Shown piece by piece: positions 27,415 to 36,527 of a stretch of 48,347 nucleotides of DNA. How positions within the stretch are numbered: position 1 is the first letter of the stretch; each line of letters starts with the position of its first letter. A program made the translations under genes and the position numbers. The stretch comes from Clostridium sp. GTDB taxonomy: Bacteria; Bacillota; Clostridia; Clostridiales; Clostridiaceae. Below the pieces are notes generated by a model, which worked only from the letters and a program-made list of their open reading frames with translations, was not told the DNA's origin and did no database searches. The DNA lies in the NCBI RefSeq assembly GCF_029258205.1, contig NZ_JARHZJ010000086.1, forward strand, positions 1 to 48,347, given 5' to 3'.

Positions 27415-30021
27415 TTAATTTCTAAATAATTTTAACATTTCATTTATTGCAAATGGAATTAAGGATACAAGCATAACCAAAATCCAATCATATAAAAGTA
27501 AAGGAGTAACTTTAAATATATTAGCAATAAAGGTTATTGAAATTATTATTACTTGAAGAAAGATTCCAAGTAATATTGAATATACTAAGTATCTGTTAGA
27601 AAACAGTCCTAAGGAGAATGCTGATTTAGTATTACTTCTTAAAGACAGTGATAAAAACAATTGAGAGACACTTAGTACAATAAAGGCCATTGTTTGAGCA
27701 TGAATTAAGGAATCATCATAAAGTCTTTCGCCTAATTTAAATGCAAATAGTGTTATTCCTCCTATTAAAACTCCATTTATTACAAGTTGAACTTTATCAG
27801 ATTTAATAAATATACTTTCCTTAGGATTTCTAGGAGGATTATTCATAACATCTTCCTTTGTTTTATCAACTCCTAAAGCTAGAGCTGGAAAACTATCTGT
27901 AATTAAATTTACCCAAAGAATGTGTATTGGTTGAAGGGGAGAATTCCAATTTAGTAGTATAGCTGTAAATAGTGTTATTATTTCACCTAAATTACAGGAT
28001 AATAAAAATACTATAGATTTTTTTATATTTAGATAGATCTTTCTTCCTTCTTCTACAGCAGAAACTATTGTTGAAAAATTATCATCAGTAAGAATCATAT
28101 CTGAAGCACCTTTAGATACATCCGTACCTGTTATTCCCATAGCTACACCTATATCAGCTGCTTTTAAGGAAGGTGCATCATTAACTCCATCTCCAGTCAT
28201 AGAAACTATATTTCCATGAGATTTAAAGGCTTTAACTATTTTCACTTTGTGTTCAGGAGACACTCTTGCAAAAACTCTGTAATTTATAATTTTTTCATTG
28301 AATTCTTCTTCTTTAAATTTATTTATTTCATGACCAGTAATGGCTTGTGAAATATCTTCTGCTATTCCTAGTTCATTTGCAATAGCAAAGGCTGTGTTTT
28401 TATGATCTCCAGTTATCATAACTGGAGTTATTCCAGCACTTTTACATAGTTTAATAGAATCTTTAACTTCTAGTCTAGGTGGATCAATCATTCCAACCAT
28501 ACCAATAAAAATCAAATCTTTTTCTAAAGAATCTAAAACTATATTTTCTTTAGATGTATCTTTATATGCAAAGGAAAGAACTCTTAAGGCTTTGTCTGAC
28601 ATTATATTAGAGTTTTCTAAAACTTTATCTTTATATTCTTTGGTGAAGTCTAATAATTCTCCATTTATAGATATTTTATTACAAATTGAAAGTATAGAAT
28701 CTAAGGCACCCTTAGTAAACACACGAACTTTATTACTATCTACTAAATTTACTGTAGTCATTAACTTTCTATCAGAATCAAAAGGAATTTCATCTATTCT
28801 TTTAAATTCTTTTTCAAGTTTTTCTTTTAGTATATTAAGCTTAAAAGAGGATTCTAAAAGTGCTATTTCAGTAGGATCGCCAGTTTGGTTTTTTTCTGAG
28901 TATGTGGCATCATTACAAAGAACCATACAATCTGCTAAAAGTTTAGATTCATTTTCATTTAAATTAAATTCATTTTCTTTTATATAAGAATCATTTGTGT
29001 AAATAGTAGTTACTGTCATTTTATTTTGAGTTAATGTACCTGTCTTATCAGAACATATTATACTTACAGAACCTAAGGTCTCTACAGCAGGAAGTTTTCT
29101 TATTATTGCATTCTTTTTTACCATTCTCTGAACTCCTAGTGCTAATACGATAGCAACTATGGCAGGTAATCCCTCAGGAATAGCCGCAACAGCTAAAGAA
29201 ATAGAAGTTAAGAACATTTCAAGTAAATCTCTTCCTTGGAAAAATGAAATAATAAAAATTAGTAGGCATATGCTTACAGCTAAAAACCCTAAAATTTTCC
29301 CAAGTTCGCTTAATTTTTTTTGTAATGGAGTGTCTTCATTTGATTCCTGTTCTATCATTTTAGCTATTTTACCAATTTCAGTATTCATTCCAGTACCAAC
29401 AACAATTCCAACTCCACGGCCATATGTAGCTAGGGTAGACATAAAAGCCATGTTATTTTGGTCTCCAATAGGAACTTCTTTGTCGGGTAAAAAAGAAGCA
29501 TCTTTTTCTGAAGGAATAGATTCACCTGTGAAAGCAGATTCTTCGATTTTTAAGTTTGCTGTATCAATTAATCTGAGATCTCCAGGAATATATCTACCTG
29601 CATCTATTATTACAATATCACCTGGTACAATATCTTCTGAAAGAATTTCTTTTAAAGAACCATCTCTTTTAACAAGAGCTTTAGGAGTGGAAAGTTCCTT
29701 TAAAGCGTCTAAGGCTTTTTCTGCTTTAGATTCTTGAACAACCCCTATAACTGCATTTATTAATATAACTAACAGTATTATTAAAGCATCACTTATTTCT
29801 CCTAAAAATGCAGAGATTATTGACGCTATAATTAGTATATAAATCATTACATCTTTAAGCTGATATAAGAACTGCTTAAATAAAGTTTTCTTCTTTTTAG
29901 TTACAAGTTTATTTTTTCCATACTTTTCAAGCCTTCTTAATGCTTCATCAGAGGAAAGACCATTCTTTTCCTCCACATCTAATTCCTTTAATATTTCATT
30001 TTTTGATTTTTTGTACCACAA
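27415..30021 (-). CDS. P2-type Ca2+-transporting ATPase
   Basis: An 868-residue P-type ATPase like bacterial SERCA homologues (YloB, LMCA1). It has TGES in the actuator domain (165-168), PEGLP in the ion-binding helix (282-286), the phosphorylated aspartate in CSDKTGTLTQNKM (Asp325), KGA in the nucleotide domain, MVTGDHKNTA-like MITGDHKNTA, and GDGVNDAPSLKAADIG. NLITDSFPALALGVD carries the second part of the Ca2+ site. It would export Ca2+ in exchange for protons. The start is TTG with AAAGGA about 12 bases upstream. Mn2+ as substrate is possible. Confidence 0.9.
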   Translation of the reverse strand: MWYKKSKNEILKELDVEEKNGLSSDEALRRLEKYGKNKLVTKKKKTLFKQFLYQLKDVMIYILIIASIISAFLGEISDALIILLVILINAVIGVVQESKAEKALDALKELSTPKALVKRDGSLKEILSEDIVPGDIVIIDAGRYIPGDLRLIDTANLKIEESAFTGESIPSEKDASFLPDKEVPIGDQNNMAFMSTLATYGRGVGIVVGTGMNTEIGKIAKMIEQESNEDTPLQKKLSELGKILGFLAVSICLLIFIISFFQGRDLLEMFLTSISLAVAAIPEGLPAIVAIVLALGVQRMVKKNAIIRKLPAVETLGSVSIICSDKTGTLTQNKMTVTTIYTNDSYIKENEFNLNENESKLLADCMVLCNDATYSEKNQTGDPTEIALLESSFKLNILKEKLEKEFKRIDEIPFDSDRKLMTTVNLVDSNKVRVFTKGALDSILSICNKISINGELLDFTKEYKDKVLENSNIMSDKALRVLSFAYKDTSKENIVLDSLEKDLIFIGMVGMIDPPRLEVKDSIKLCKSAGITPVMITGDHKNTAFAIANELGIAEDISQAITGHEINKFKEEEFNEKIINYRVFARVSPEHKVKIVKAFKSHGNIVSMTGDGVNDAPSLKAADIGVAMGITGTDVSKGASDMILTDDNFSTIVSAVEEGRKIYLNIKKSIVFLLSCNLGEIITLFTAILLNWNSPLQPIHILWVNLITDSFPALALGVDKTKEDVMNNPPRNPKESIFIKSDKVQLVINGVLIGGITLFAFKLGERLYDDSLIHAQTMAFIVLSVSQLFLSLSLRSNTKSAFSLGLFSNRYLVYSILLGIFLQVIIISITFIANIFKVTPLLLYDWILVMLVSLIPFAINEMLKLFRN

Positions 30022-30202
30022 AAATAATCACATCCTTTCTCATTATATTAGCTTATAGATTTTTATAAAAAAAATACTAAAATAATAAATTTTTATTTTA
30101 TATAAAATAATATGCTTATTGAAATATAATTTTATAATTTTTAATAATATTTTAATTTTTTATAAAATTAAGAGAAAAACAACAGAAAATTTAGTAAAAT
30201 GA

Positions 30203-30219
30203 ATTTAACTACGTTAAAT
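30203..30219. promoter_or_regulatory. Palindrome upstream of the MATE exporter
   Basis: ATTTAAC, 3 bases, GTTAAAT: a perfect 7-base inverted repeat about 85 bases before the start codon. This is a plausible site for a MarR- or TetR-type repressor, but no regulator gene is adjacent. Confidence 0.35.
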
Positions 30220-30304
30220 AACTTTTAAATTTACTTATGGTTTAAATCTAAAAAATTACTAATAGATATTTATTCAGCTAATTTGTGGAAGGAGTTTAAA
30301 TAAG

Positions 30305-31696
30305 GTGAATAATATTGAGAAAAAATCAACAGATTTAGGAATGGATCGTATTGGAAAGCTACTTTTTAAACTAGCTATGCCAGCTATAATAGCTCAGCTT
30401 GTTAATGTTCTATACAATATAGTCGATAGAATGTTTATAGGAAGGTTACAATCTGGGGACATGGCCATGGCTGGAGTTGGTGTAGCCTTTCCTATTATAA
30501 TGATAGTTTCTGCCTTTAGTGCTTTAGTTGGTATGGGAGGAGCTCCTTTAGCAGCAATTAAAATGGGAGAAAAGAAAAAAGTGGATGCTGAAGAAATAAT
30601 GACAAATAGTTTTTCTGCACTTATAGGATTAGCTTTAATTTTAACATTATTTTTCTTTATATTTAAGGAGCCTATTTTATGGGCTTTTGGAGCTAGTGAG
30701 GCAACTATAGGGTATGCTTTAGATTATTTAAGCATTTATTTAATAGGTACTATATTTGTTCAAATTGCCTTAGGAATGAATCCTTTTATAAATACACAAG
30801 GATTTGCTAAGGTTGGAATGATAACAGTTATGGTAGGAGCTATAATAAATATTGTATTAGATCCAATTTTAATCTTTGGATTTAATATGGGCGTTAAGGG
30901 AGCCGCTTTAGCAACTATAATTGGTCAATGTGCCTCAGCCATATGGGTAGTACATTTCTTATTTGGAAAACAAAGTATTCTTAGAATAAGAAAAAAATTC
31001 TTAAAGCCAAAATTTAAAATACTATTTTCAATAATGGCTTTAGGAATATCTCCATTTATAATGCAAGCTACTGAAAGCTTAGTAATAATAAGTATGAATA
31101 ATAATTTGTTAAAGTATGGTGGAGACTTAGCTGTGGGAGCAATGACTATTATGAGTAGCGTAATGCAAATAATATTACTTCCATTAATGGGACTTTCACA
31201 AGGGGCACAACCTATAATAAGTTATAACTATGGAGCTAATAAGCTACATAGAGTAAAAAAAGCCTTTAAATTACTTTTGATATCATCAATGATATTTACC
31301 ACAATTATGTGGAGTGCATTAATGATATTGCCAGAGGTGTTTGTAAAGATTTTTAATAGTAGTAATTTTCAATTAATGGAGATAACTTCATGGAGTATTA
31401 GAATATATTTTGCAGGTATTTTACTTTTTGGTGCTCAAGTTGCTTGTCAACAAACTTTCTTAGCTTTAGGACAAGCAAAAATATCATTAATTTTAGCATT
31501 ACTTAGGAAGATTGTGCTTTTAATACCATTTATATATTTACTTCCAATAGTTTTTGAAAATAAGCTTAAAGGTGTTCTTATGGCGGAACCTTTTGCAGAT
31601 ATAATAGCAGCTCTATCAACAGTGACATGCTTTACTGTATTTTATAAAAAACATTTATCACAAGGTTTAGAAGAAGAGATAAAAAGAAATTCTTAA
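30305..31696 (+). CDS. MATE-family multidrug/sodium exporter
   Basis: A 463-residue membrane protein with 12 predicted segments. MATE signatures: LGMDRIGKLLFKLAMPAIIAQLVNVLYNIVDRMFIGRL at the start, GVGVAFPIIMIVSAFSALVGMGGAPLAAIKMG, NPFINTQGFAKVGM, and NYGANKLHRVKKAF midway. These proteins export cationic drugs or metabolites using Na+ or H+ gradients. It belongs to the MepA-like Gram-positive branch by eye. The start is GTG at 30305 with GGAAGGAG upstream. Monocistronic, ended by a strong terminator. Confidence 0.9.
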   Translation: MNNIEKKSTDLGMDRIGKLLFKLAMPAIIAQLVNVLYNIVDRMFIGRLQSGDMAMAGVGVAFPIIMIVSAFSALVGMGGAPLAAIKMGEKKKVDAEEIMTNSFSALIGLALILTLFFFIFKEPILWAFGASEATIGYALDYLSIYLIGTIFVQIALGMNPFINTQGFAKVGMITVMVGAIINIVLDPILIFGFNMGVKGAALATIIGQCASAIWVVHFLFGKQSILRIRKKFLKPKFKILFSIMALGISPFIMQATESLVIISMNNNLLKYGGDLAVGAMTIMSSVMQIILLPLMGLSQGAQPIISYNYGANKLHRVKKAFKLLLISSMIFTTIMWSALMILPEVFVKIFNSSNFQLMEITSWSIRIYFAGILLFGAQVACQQTFLALGQAKISLILALLRKIVLLIPFIYLLPIVFENKLKGVLMAEPFADIIAALSTVTCFTVFYKKHLSQGLEEEIKRNS

Positions 31697-31700
31697 TAAA

Positions 31701-31750
31701 AACAAAAAGCCTAGAAAGATTAAATTTTTCTAGGCTTTTTGTTTTTTATT
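31701..31750 (+). terminator. Terminator after the MATE exporter
   Basis: A 17-pair stem, 31701-31717 with 31727-31743 (AACAAAAAGCCTAGAAA and its inverse), then TTTTT. Confidence 0.9.
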
Positions 31751-31798
31751 AATTATGTGATAAAGTTTATATATACACAGTGAAAATGGGTGATTTAA

Positions 31799-34147
31799 GT
31801 GAAAAATGAATTAATAAAGATTTCTATAAGAAACTTAGTTGAATTTGTTTTAAGAAAAGGAAGTATAGATAGTCGTATGAAAGCATCTGTAAGAGCTTTA
31901 GAAGGAATAAAAGGGCACAAAAAAATACAGAGTTCTTATTCTGAAGAGGATAGATCTGAAGTTAACTTAAAAGAAGATATTGACTTTGAAGAATTTACTT
32001 TAAGGGTAGAAGGTAGAGCAGATGGAATATTAGAGGAAAATGAAAGAATAATTATTGATGAAATAAAAACTACTACAAAAAACGTAATGGATATAGATTA
32101 TGATTTTAATGAATTACATTGGGCACAGGCTAAAGTATATGCTTATATATACAGCAAAGAGAAAAATTTAGACTCAATAATAGTTCAATTAACTTATTAC
32201 AATATTGAAGACTTTGGAACAAAGTTTTTAAGAAAAGTATATAGTTTCAATGAACTTAAAGAGTTTTTCTATGATTTAATAGAAAAATATAAGGAATGGA
32301 TACTTTTAGAGAAGAAATGGATAGACTTTAGAAATGATTCTATAGATAGTTTTAATTTCCCTTTTGAGTCCTATAGAAAGGGACAAAGGGAACTTGCTGT
32401 TAGAGTTTATAAGTCTATTACAGAAGGAAAAAAGTGTTTTGCAGAAGCACCCACTGGCACTGGTAAAACAATGTCTACATTATTTCCTGCCGTAAAAGCT
32501 TTAGGAGTCAGAAAAACTGACAAGATTTTTTATATAACTGCTAAAACTACCACAAGAGAAATTGCAAATAATAGTTTGCGTATCATGAGAGAAAAAGGAT
32601 TAAATATAAGAAGTATTAATATAACTGCAAAGGAAAAATGTTGTAAGATGGAAGAAAAAAAGTGTGTTCCAGAATATTGTCCTTATGCTAATGGATATTT
32701 TGATAGGGTTAATATTGCTTTAAAGGAAGCACTAAATAATAAGGAAGATTATGATTTAGAATATATAAATAAATTATCCTATGAATATAATATTTGTCCA
32801 TTTGAATTTTCTCTTGAGCTAAGTAATTTTTGTGATGTAGTAATATGTGATTATAATTATATATTTGATCCTCAGGCTTCTTTAAAGGGAATATTAGAAG
32901 GAAAAGCCAAGGGTTATACCATTTTAATAGATGAAGCTCATAATCTTTTAGATAGGGGAAGAAGCATGTATTCTTCAAAAATATTTAAAGATGATTTTTT
33001 AAAACTAAAAAGAGAATTTAAAAGTAAAGATAGGGGCATATATAACTCTTTAGATAAAGTTAATAAATATTTAATAGAAAAAAGAAAGGTTTTAGAAAAT
33101 TTAGAAACTAAAAGTCTTGTAGAAAAGGAAGAACCAAGTGATTTATATGGAATTTTAAGAGGTTTTTTAGAAAAGGTAGACATTTATGAAAGTAAGTCTA
33201 ATGAAGAAAATTCAAATCTTTTAGAGCTATATTTTAATGTGTATGAATTCTTAAATATATGTGGGTATTATGGAGAAGAATTTATTAGTTTATATAAATT
33301 AGATGGAAATAATTTGGAGTTGTCAATTAACTGTTTAGATCCCTCTAGGATACTTAAAAGTATAATGAATAAATTTAAATCAGTTATAATTTTTTCGGCC
33401 ACTCTCATTCCTATGGATTACTTTAAAGAACTTTATGGAGAGAAGGAAGGAGATTATTCTGTTAATTTAACTTCGCCATTTGATTATAAAAATAAGCTTA
33501 CTATAGTTGGAAGGGATGTATCAACAACCTATTCTAATAGAAAGAAAACTCTTCCTAAAATAGTTAATTACATAATAGAATGTGCAAAAAGCAAAAAGGG
33601 AAACTATCTTGTATTTTTCCCTTCTTATGAATATATGTGGATGGTTCATGAGGAAATTAAAAAAAGAGAATTTGATTTTAGCTTAGTAGCTCAAGGGAAT
33701 CATATGAATGAAGAAGAAAAAGAAGAGTTTTTATCTTTGTTTAAAGAAGGAGGAGAAAAAACACATCTTGGCTTAGCTGTTTTAGGTGGACATTTTTCAG
33801 AGGGAATAGATTTAACTTTAGATAAACTTATTGGAGTTATAATTATTGGAGTTGGTATGCCTAAAATTTGTTTAGAGAGAGAAAGTATAAAAGAGTATTA
33901 TAACTCTATAGGTAAAAATGGTTTCGACTATGCCTATGTTTATCCTGGAATAATTAAGGTTCTTCAAGCAGCGGGAAGATGTATTAGAACAGAAAATGAT
34001 AAGGGAGTAGTACTTTTATTAGATGATAGATACTTTACAAATAAATATAAGAATTTACTTCCAAAAGAATGGTTTTTTAATATTTTAGTAGAAAGTGAAG
34101 AGAGAATAAAAAATACTTGCAGAAATTTTTGGAATGAAGTTTACTAA
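31799..34147 (+). CDS. Nuclease-helicase: Cas4/RecB-like domain fused to DinG/XPD-like Fe-S helicase
   Basis: A 782-residue protein. Residues about 65-115 carry a PD-(D/E)XK nuclease pattern: VEGRADGI (Asp75), DEIK (Glu88, Lys90) and QAKVY (Gln110, Tyr114), the order seen in RecB and Cas4. The rest is a superfamily 2 helicase: Walker A APTGTGKT (Lys223), cysteines 281/282, 289, 294 and 333 placed as the Fe-S cluster of XPD/DinG, DEAH (378-381), then a C-terminal motor domain with FSATLIPMDYF and QAAGRCIRTENDKG. It should unwind DNA 5'-3' and cut it, in repair or defence. Start is GTG with ATGGGTGA upstream. Confidence 0.85.
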   Translation: MKNELIKISIRNLVEFVLRKGSIDSRMKASVRALEGIKGHKKIQSSYSEEDRSEVNLKEDIDFEEFTLRVEGRADGILEENERIIIDEIKTTTKNVMDIDYDFNELHWAQAKVYAYIYSKEKNLDSIIVQLTYYNIEDFGTKFLRKVYSFNELKEFFYDLIEKYKEWILLEKKWIDFRNDSIDSFNFPFESYRKGQRELAVRVYKSITEGKKCFAEAPTGTGKTMSTLFPAVKALGVRKTDKIFYITAKTTTREIANNSLRIMREKGLNIRSINITAKEKCCKMEEKKCVPEYCPYANGYFDRVNIALKEALNNKEDYDLEYINKLSYEYNICPFEFSLELSNFCDVVICDYNYIFDPQASLKGILEGKAKGYTILIDEAHNLLDRGRSMYSSKIFKDDFLKLKREFKSKDRGIYNSLDKVNKYLIEKRKVLENLETKSLVEKEEPSDLYGILRGFLEKVDIYESKSNEENSNLLELYFNVYEFLNICGYYGEEFISLYKLDGNNLELSINCLDPSRILKSIMNKFKSVIIFSATLIPMDYFKELYGEKEGDYSVNLTSPFDYKNKLTIVGRDVSTTYSNRKKTLPKIVNYIIECAKSKKGNYLVFFPSYEYMWMVHEEIKKREFDFSLVAQGNHMNEEEKEEFLSLFKEGGEKTHLGLAVLGGHFSEGIDLTLDKLIGVIIIGVGMPKICLERESIKEYYNSIGKNGFDYAYVYPGIIKVLQAAGRCIRTENDKGVVLLLDDRYFTNKYKNLLPKEWFFNILVESEERIKNTCRNFWNEVY

Positions 34148-34246
34148 AAATTATTTTGATACAGACTCTTTTTAATGTTATAATCATATGAAGATTTATT
34201 TATAGGAGTTTTAAATAAGCTTAAGAAGAGACAAGTAGGTGAAGAG

Positions 34247-36235
34247 ATGAGTGAAAATAAGTTTTTGCCAATTTGCAAAGATGATATGATAGAAAGAGGA
34301 TGGGAGCAATGTGACTTTGTAATAGTTACAGCAGATGCATATATAGACCATCATAGTTTTGGTACAGCAATTATATCTAGGGTTTTAGAGAATGCTGGAT
34401 ATAAGGTTGGAATAATAGCTCAACCAGATTGGAAGAGCGTTGATGATTTTAAAAAATTAGGTAGACCTAGATTAGGATTCTTAGTTAATGGTGGCAATAT
34501 GGATCCTATGGTTAATCACTATACAGTAAGCAAAAAGTTAAGAAATAAAGATTTATACACTCCTAAGGGAGAAATGGGTAAAAGACCAGATAGAGCTACA
34601 ATAGTTTATTGCAATAAAATAAGAGAAGCTTATAAGAATATTAATATAGTAATTGGTGGAATTGAAGCTAGTTTAAGAAGATTTGCTCACTATGATTATT
34701 GGGAAAATAAGGTAAGGAAATCAATATTAGTTGATAGTGGAGCTGACCTTTTAGTATATGGAATGAGTGAAAAACAAATTGTTGAAGTAGCTGACTTCTT
34801 AAATCAAGGTTTTGATGGAAAATACATAAGACATATACCAGGAACATGTTACATAGCTGATAATTTAGATGAAATTTATGAAGAACATATAGTTTTACCA
34901 TCATTTAAAGAAGTTTCAAGTGATAAGAGAACTTATGCAGAGTGTTTTAAAATTCAATATGATGAACAAGATCCTGTAAGAGGAAGAACTTTAGTTCAAG
35001 AACATAATGGAAAATACGTTGTTATAAATAAACCAGAAATGCCTCTTTCAAGGGAAGAATTAGATAGAGTTTATGCTCTTCCATATCAAAAGACTTATCA
35101 TCCTATTTATGAAAAAGATGGCGGTATAGCTGCTATTGAAGAGGTTAAGTTTAGCTTAGTAAGTTCAAGGGGATGCTCAGGAAACTGTTCATTCTGTGCA
35201 ATAACATTCCATCAAGGAAGAATTGTAACTAGTAGAAGTGAAGATTCTATAGTAGAAGAAGCTGAAGAAATAACTAAATATGATGATTTCAAAGGATATA
35301 TACATGATATAGGTGGACCTACAGCTAACTTTAGAAAGCCAGCATGTAAGAAGCAATTAACTTTAGGAGCTTGTAAGCATAAAAGATGTATGTCACCAGG
35401 TATATGTAAGAACATGGAGGTAGACCATAGAGAATATCTTCATTTATTAAGAAGAGTAAGAAAATTACCAGGAATTAAAAAGGTATTTATACGTTCAGGA
35501 CTAAGATATGATTATATAATGGCAGATAAGGATGATACTTTCTTCAAAGAATTAGTTGAGCATCATGTAAGTGGTCAATTAAAAGTTGCACCGGAGCATG
35601 TATCTCCAAATGTTTTAAAGTATATGGGTAAACCAGCAGGAAAAACTTATGATGAGTTTAGAAGAAAATTCTTTAGAATTACAGAAAGATTAGGAAAGAA
35701 ACAATTCATTATTCCTTATTTAATGTCAAGTCATCCAGGATGTAAGTTAGAAGATGCAATTATGCTTGCCGAATATTTAAGAGATATAAATTATCAACCA
35801 GAGCAAGTACAAGATTTCTATCCAACTCCAGGAACATTATCAACTACAATGTTCTATACTGGATTAGATCCTTTAACAATGGAGGAAGTATATATTCCTA
35901 GAAGCAAAGAAGAAAAAGCAATGCAAAGAGCTTTACTACAATTTAAAAATCCAAAGAATTATAATATAGTTTATGATGCTTTAGTTAAAGCTGGTAGAGA
36001 AGATTTAATCGGTAATGGACCAAAATGCTTAATTAGAGATAAAAATAGCTTTGGAAAGGGAAATAATCATAGTAATCACAAAATTGGTGGAAGAAAGATC
36101 AAAAATGAGAACAAGGAAAGAAGAGAGTCAGAAGATAAAAAAAGAAGTTCTCATAGCAAAAAACAAAGAGGAAGTAAATCAAGAAGTTTTGATCAAAAGA
36201 GCCAAAGAGGGTCAAAAGTAAAAAAAAGAAGATAA
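34247..36235 (+). CDS. YgiQ-family radical SAM protein
   Basis: A 662-residue radical SAM protein. The N-terminal part ([34 protein letters not shown]) is the hallmark of the YgiQ family. The radical SAM cluster motif is C310-x3-C314-x2-C317 in [39 protein letters not shown] and a conserved Cys-rich segment ([15 protein letters not shown]) follow. The last 70 residues are very rich in Lys, Arg and Ser, suggesting contact with RNA or another polyanion. The reaction catalysed is not established for this family. AGGTGAAG lies before the ATG. Confidence 0.88.
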   Translation: MSENKFLPICKDDMIERGWEQCDFVIVTADAYIDHHSFGTAIISRVLENAGYKVGIIAQPDWKSVDDFKKLGRPRLGFLVNGGNMDPMVNHYTVSKKLRNKDLYTPKGEMGKRPDRATIVYCNKIREAYKNINIVIGGIEASLRRFAHYDYWENKVRKSILVDSGADLLVYGMSEKQIVEVADFLNQGFDGKYIRHIPGTCYIADNLDEIYEEHIVLPSFKEVSSDKRTYAECFKIQYDEQDPVRGRTLVQEHNGKYVVINKPEMPLSREELDRVYALPYQKTYHPIYEKDGGIAAIEEVKFSLVSSRGCSGNCSFCAITFHQGRIVTSRSEDSIVEEAEEITKYDDFKGYIHDIGGPTANFRKPACKKQLTLGACKHKRCMSPGICKNMEVDHREYLHLLRRVRKLPGIKKVFIRSGLRYDYIMADKDDTFFKELVEHHVSGQLKVAPEHVSPNVLKYMGKPAGKTYDEFRRKFFRITERLGKKQFIIPYLMSSHPGCKLEDAIMLAEYLRDINYQPEQVQDFYPTPGTLSTTMFYTGLDPLTMEEVYIPRSKEEKAMQRALLQFKNPKNYNIVYDALVKAGREDLIGNGPKCLIRDKNSFGKGNNHSNHKIGGRKIKNENKERRESEDKKRSSHSKKQRGSKSRSFDQKSQRGSKVKKRR

Positions 36236-36242
36236 TTAAATA

Positions 36243-36289
36243 TAAAAAAGTGGTTATTAAGTAAAAACTCTTAATAACCACTTTTTTTA
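36243..36289 (+). terminator. Terminator after the YgiQ-family gene
   Basis: AAAAAGTGGTTATTAAG (36245-36261) and its inverse (36270-36286), 17 pairs with an 8-base loop, then a T run. Confidence 0.92.
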
Positions 36290-36527
36290 TGCATATATTT
36301 ACAGTTAATTATTAATCTTTATTTTAATGAAAATATTAATTAATTTTAAAAGTAAATTTAAATTTTGCTTATTACTAAAAATTTAAATTAGATGATATAA
36401 TTAAATAATTATGATATAGTTAATAAAGAGTTAACAAAAAATGAATTGTTTCTTCAAATTTTATTCATATTTTTAAATGATAATTAATAGAAATATATCA
36501 ATTATTAATAAAGAGGTGATATTAACT

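Noticed and set aside
29159-29737. Plus-strand open frame of 192 codons opposite the Ca2+ ATPase
   Set aside because: It lies wholly within a well-supported gene on the other strand and shows no family motif or ribosome site.
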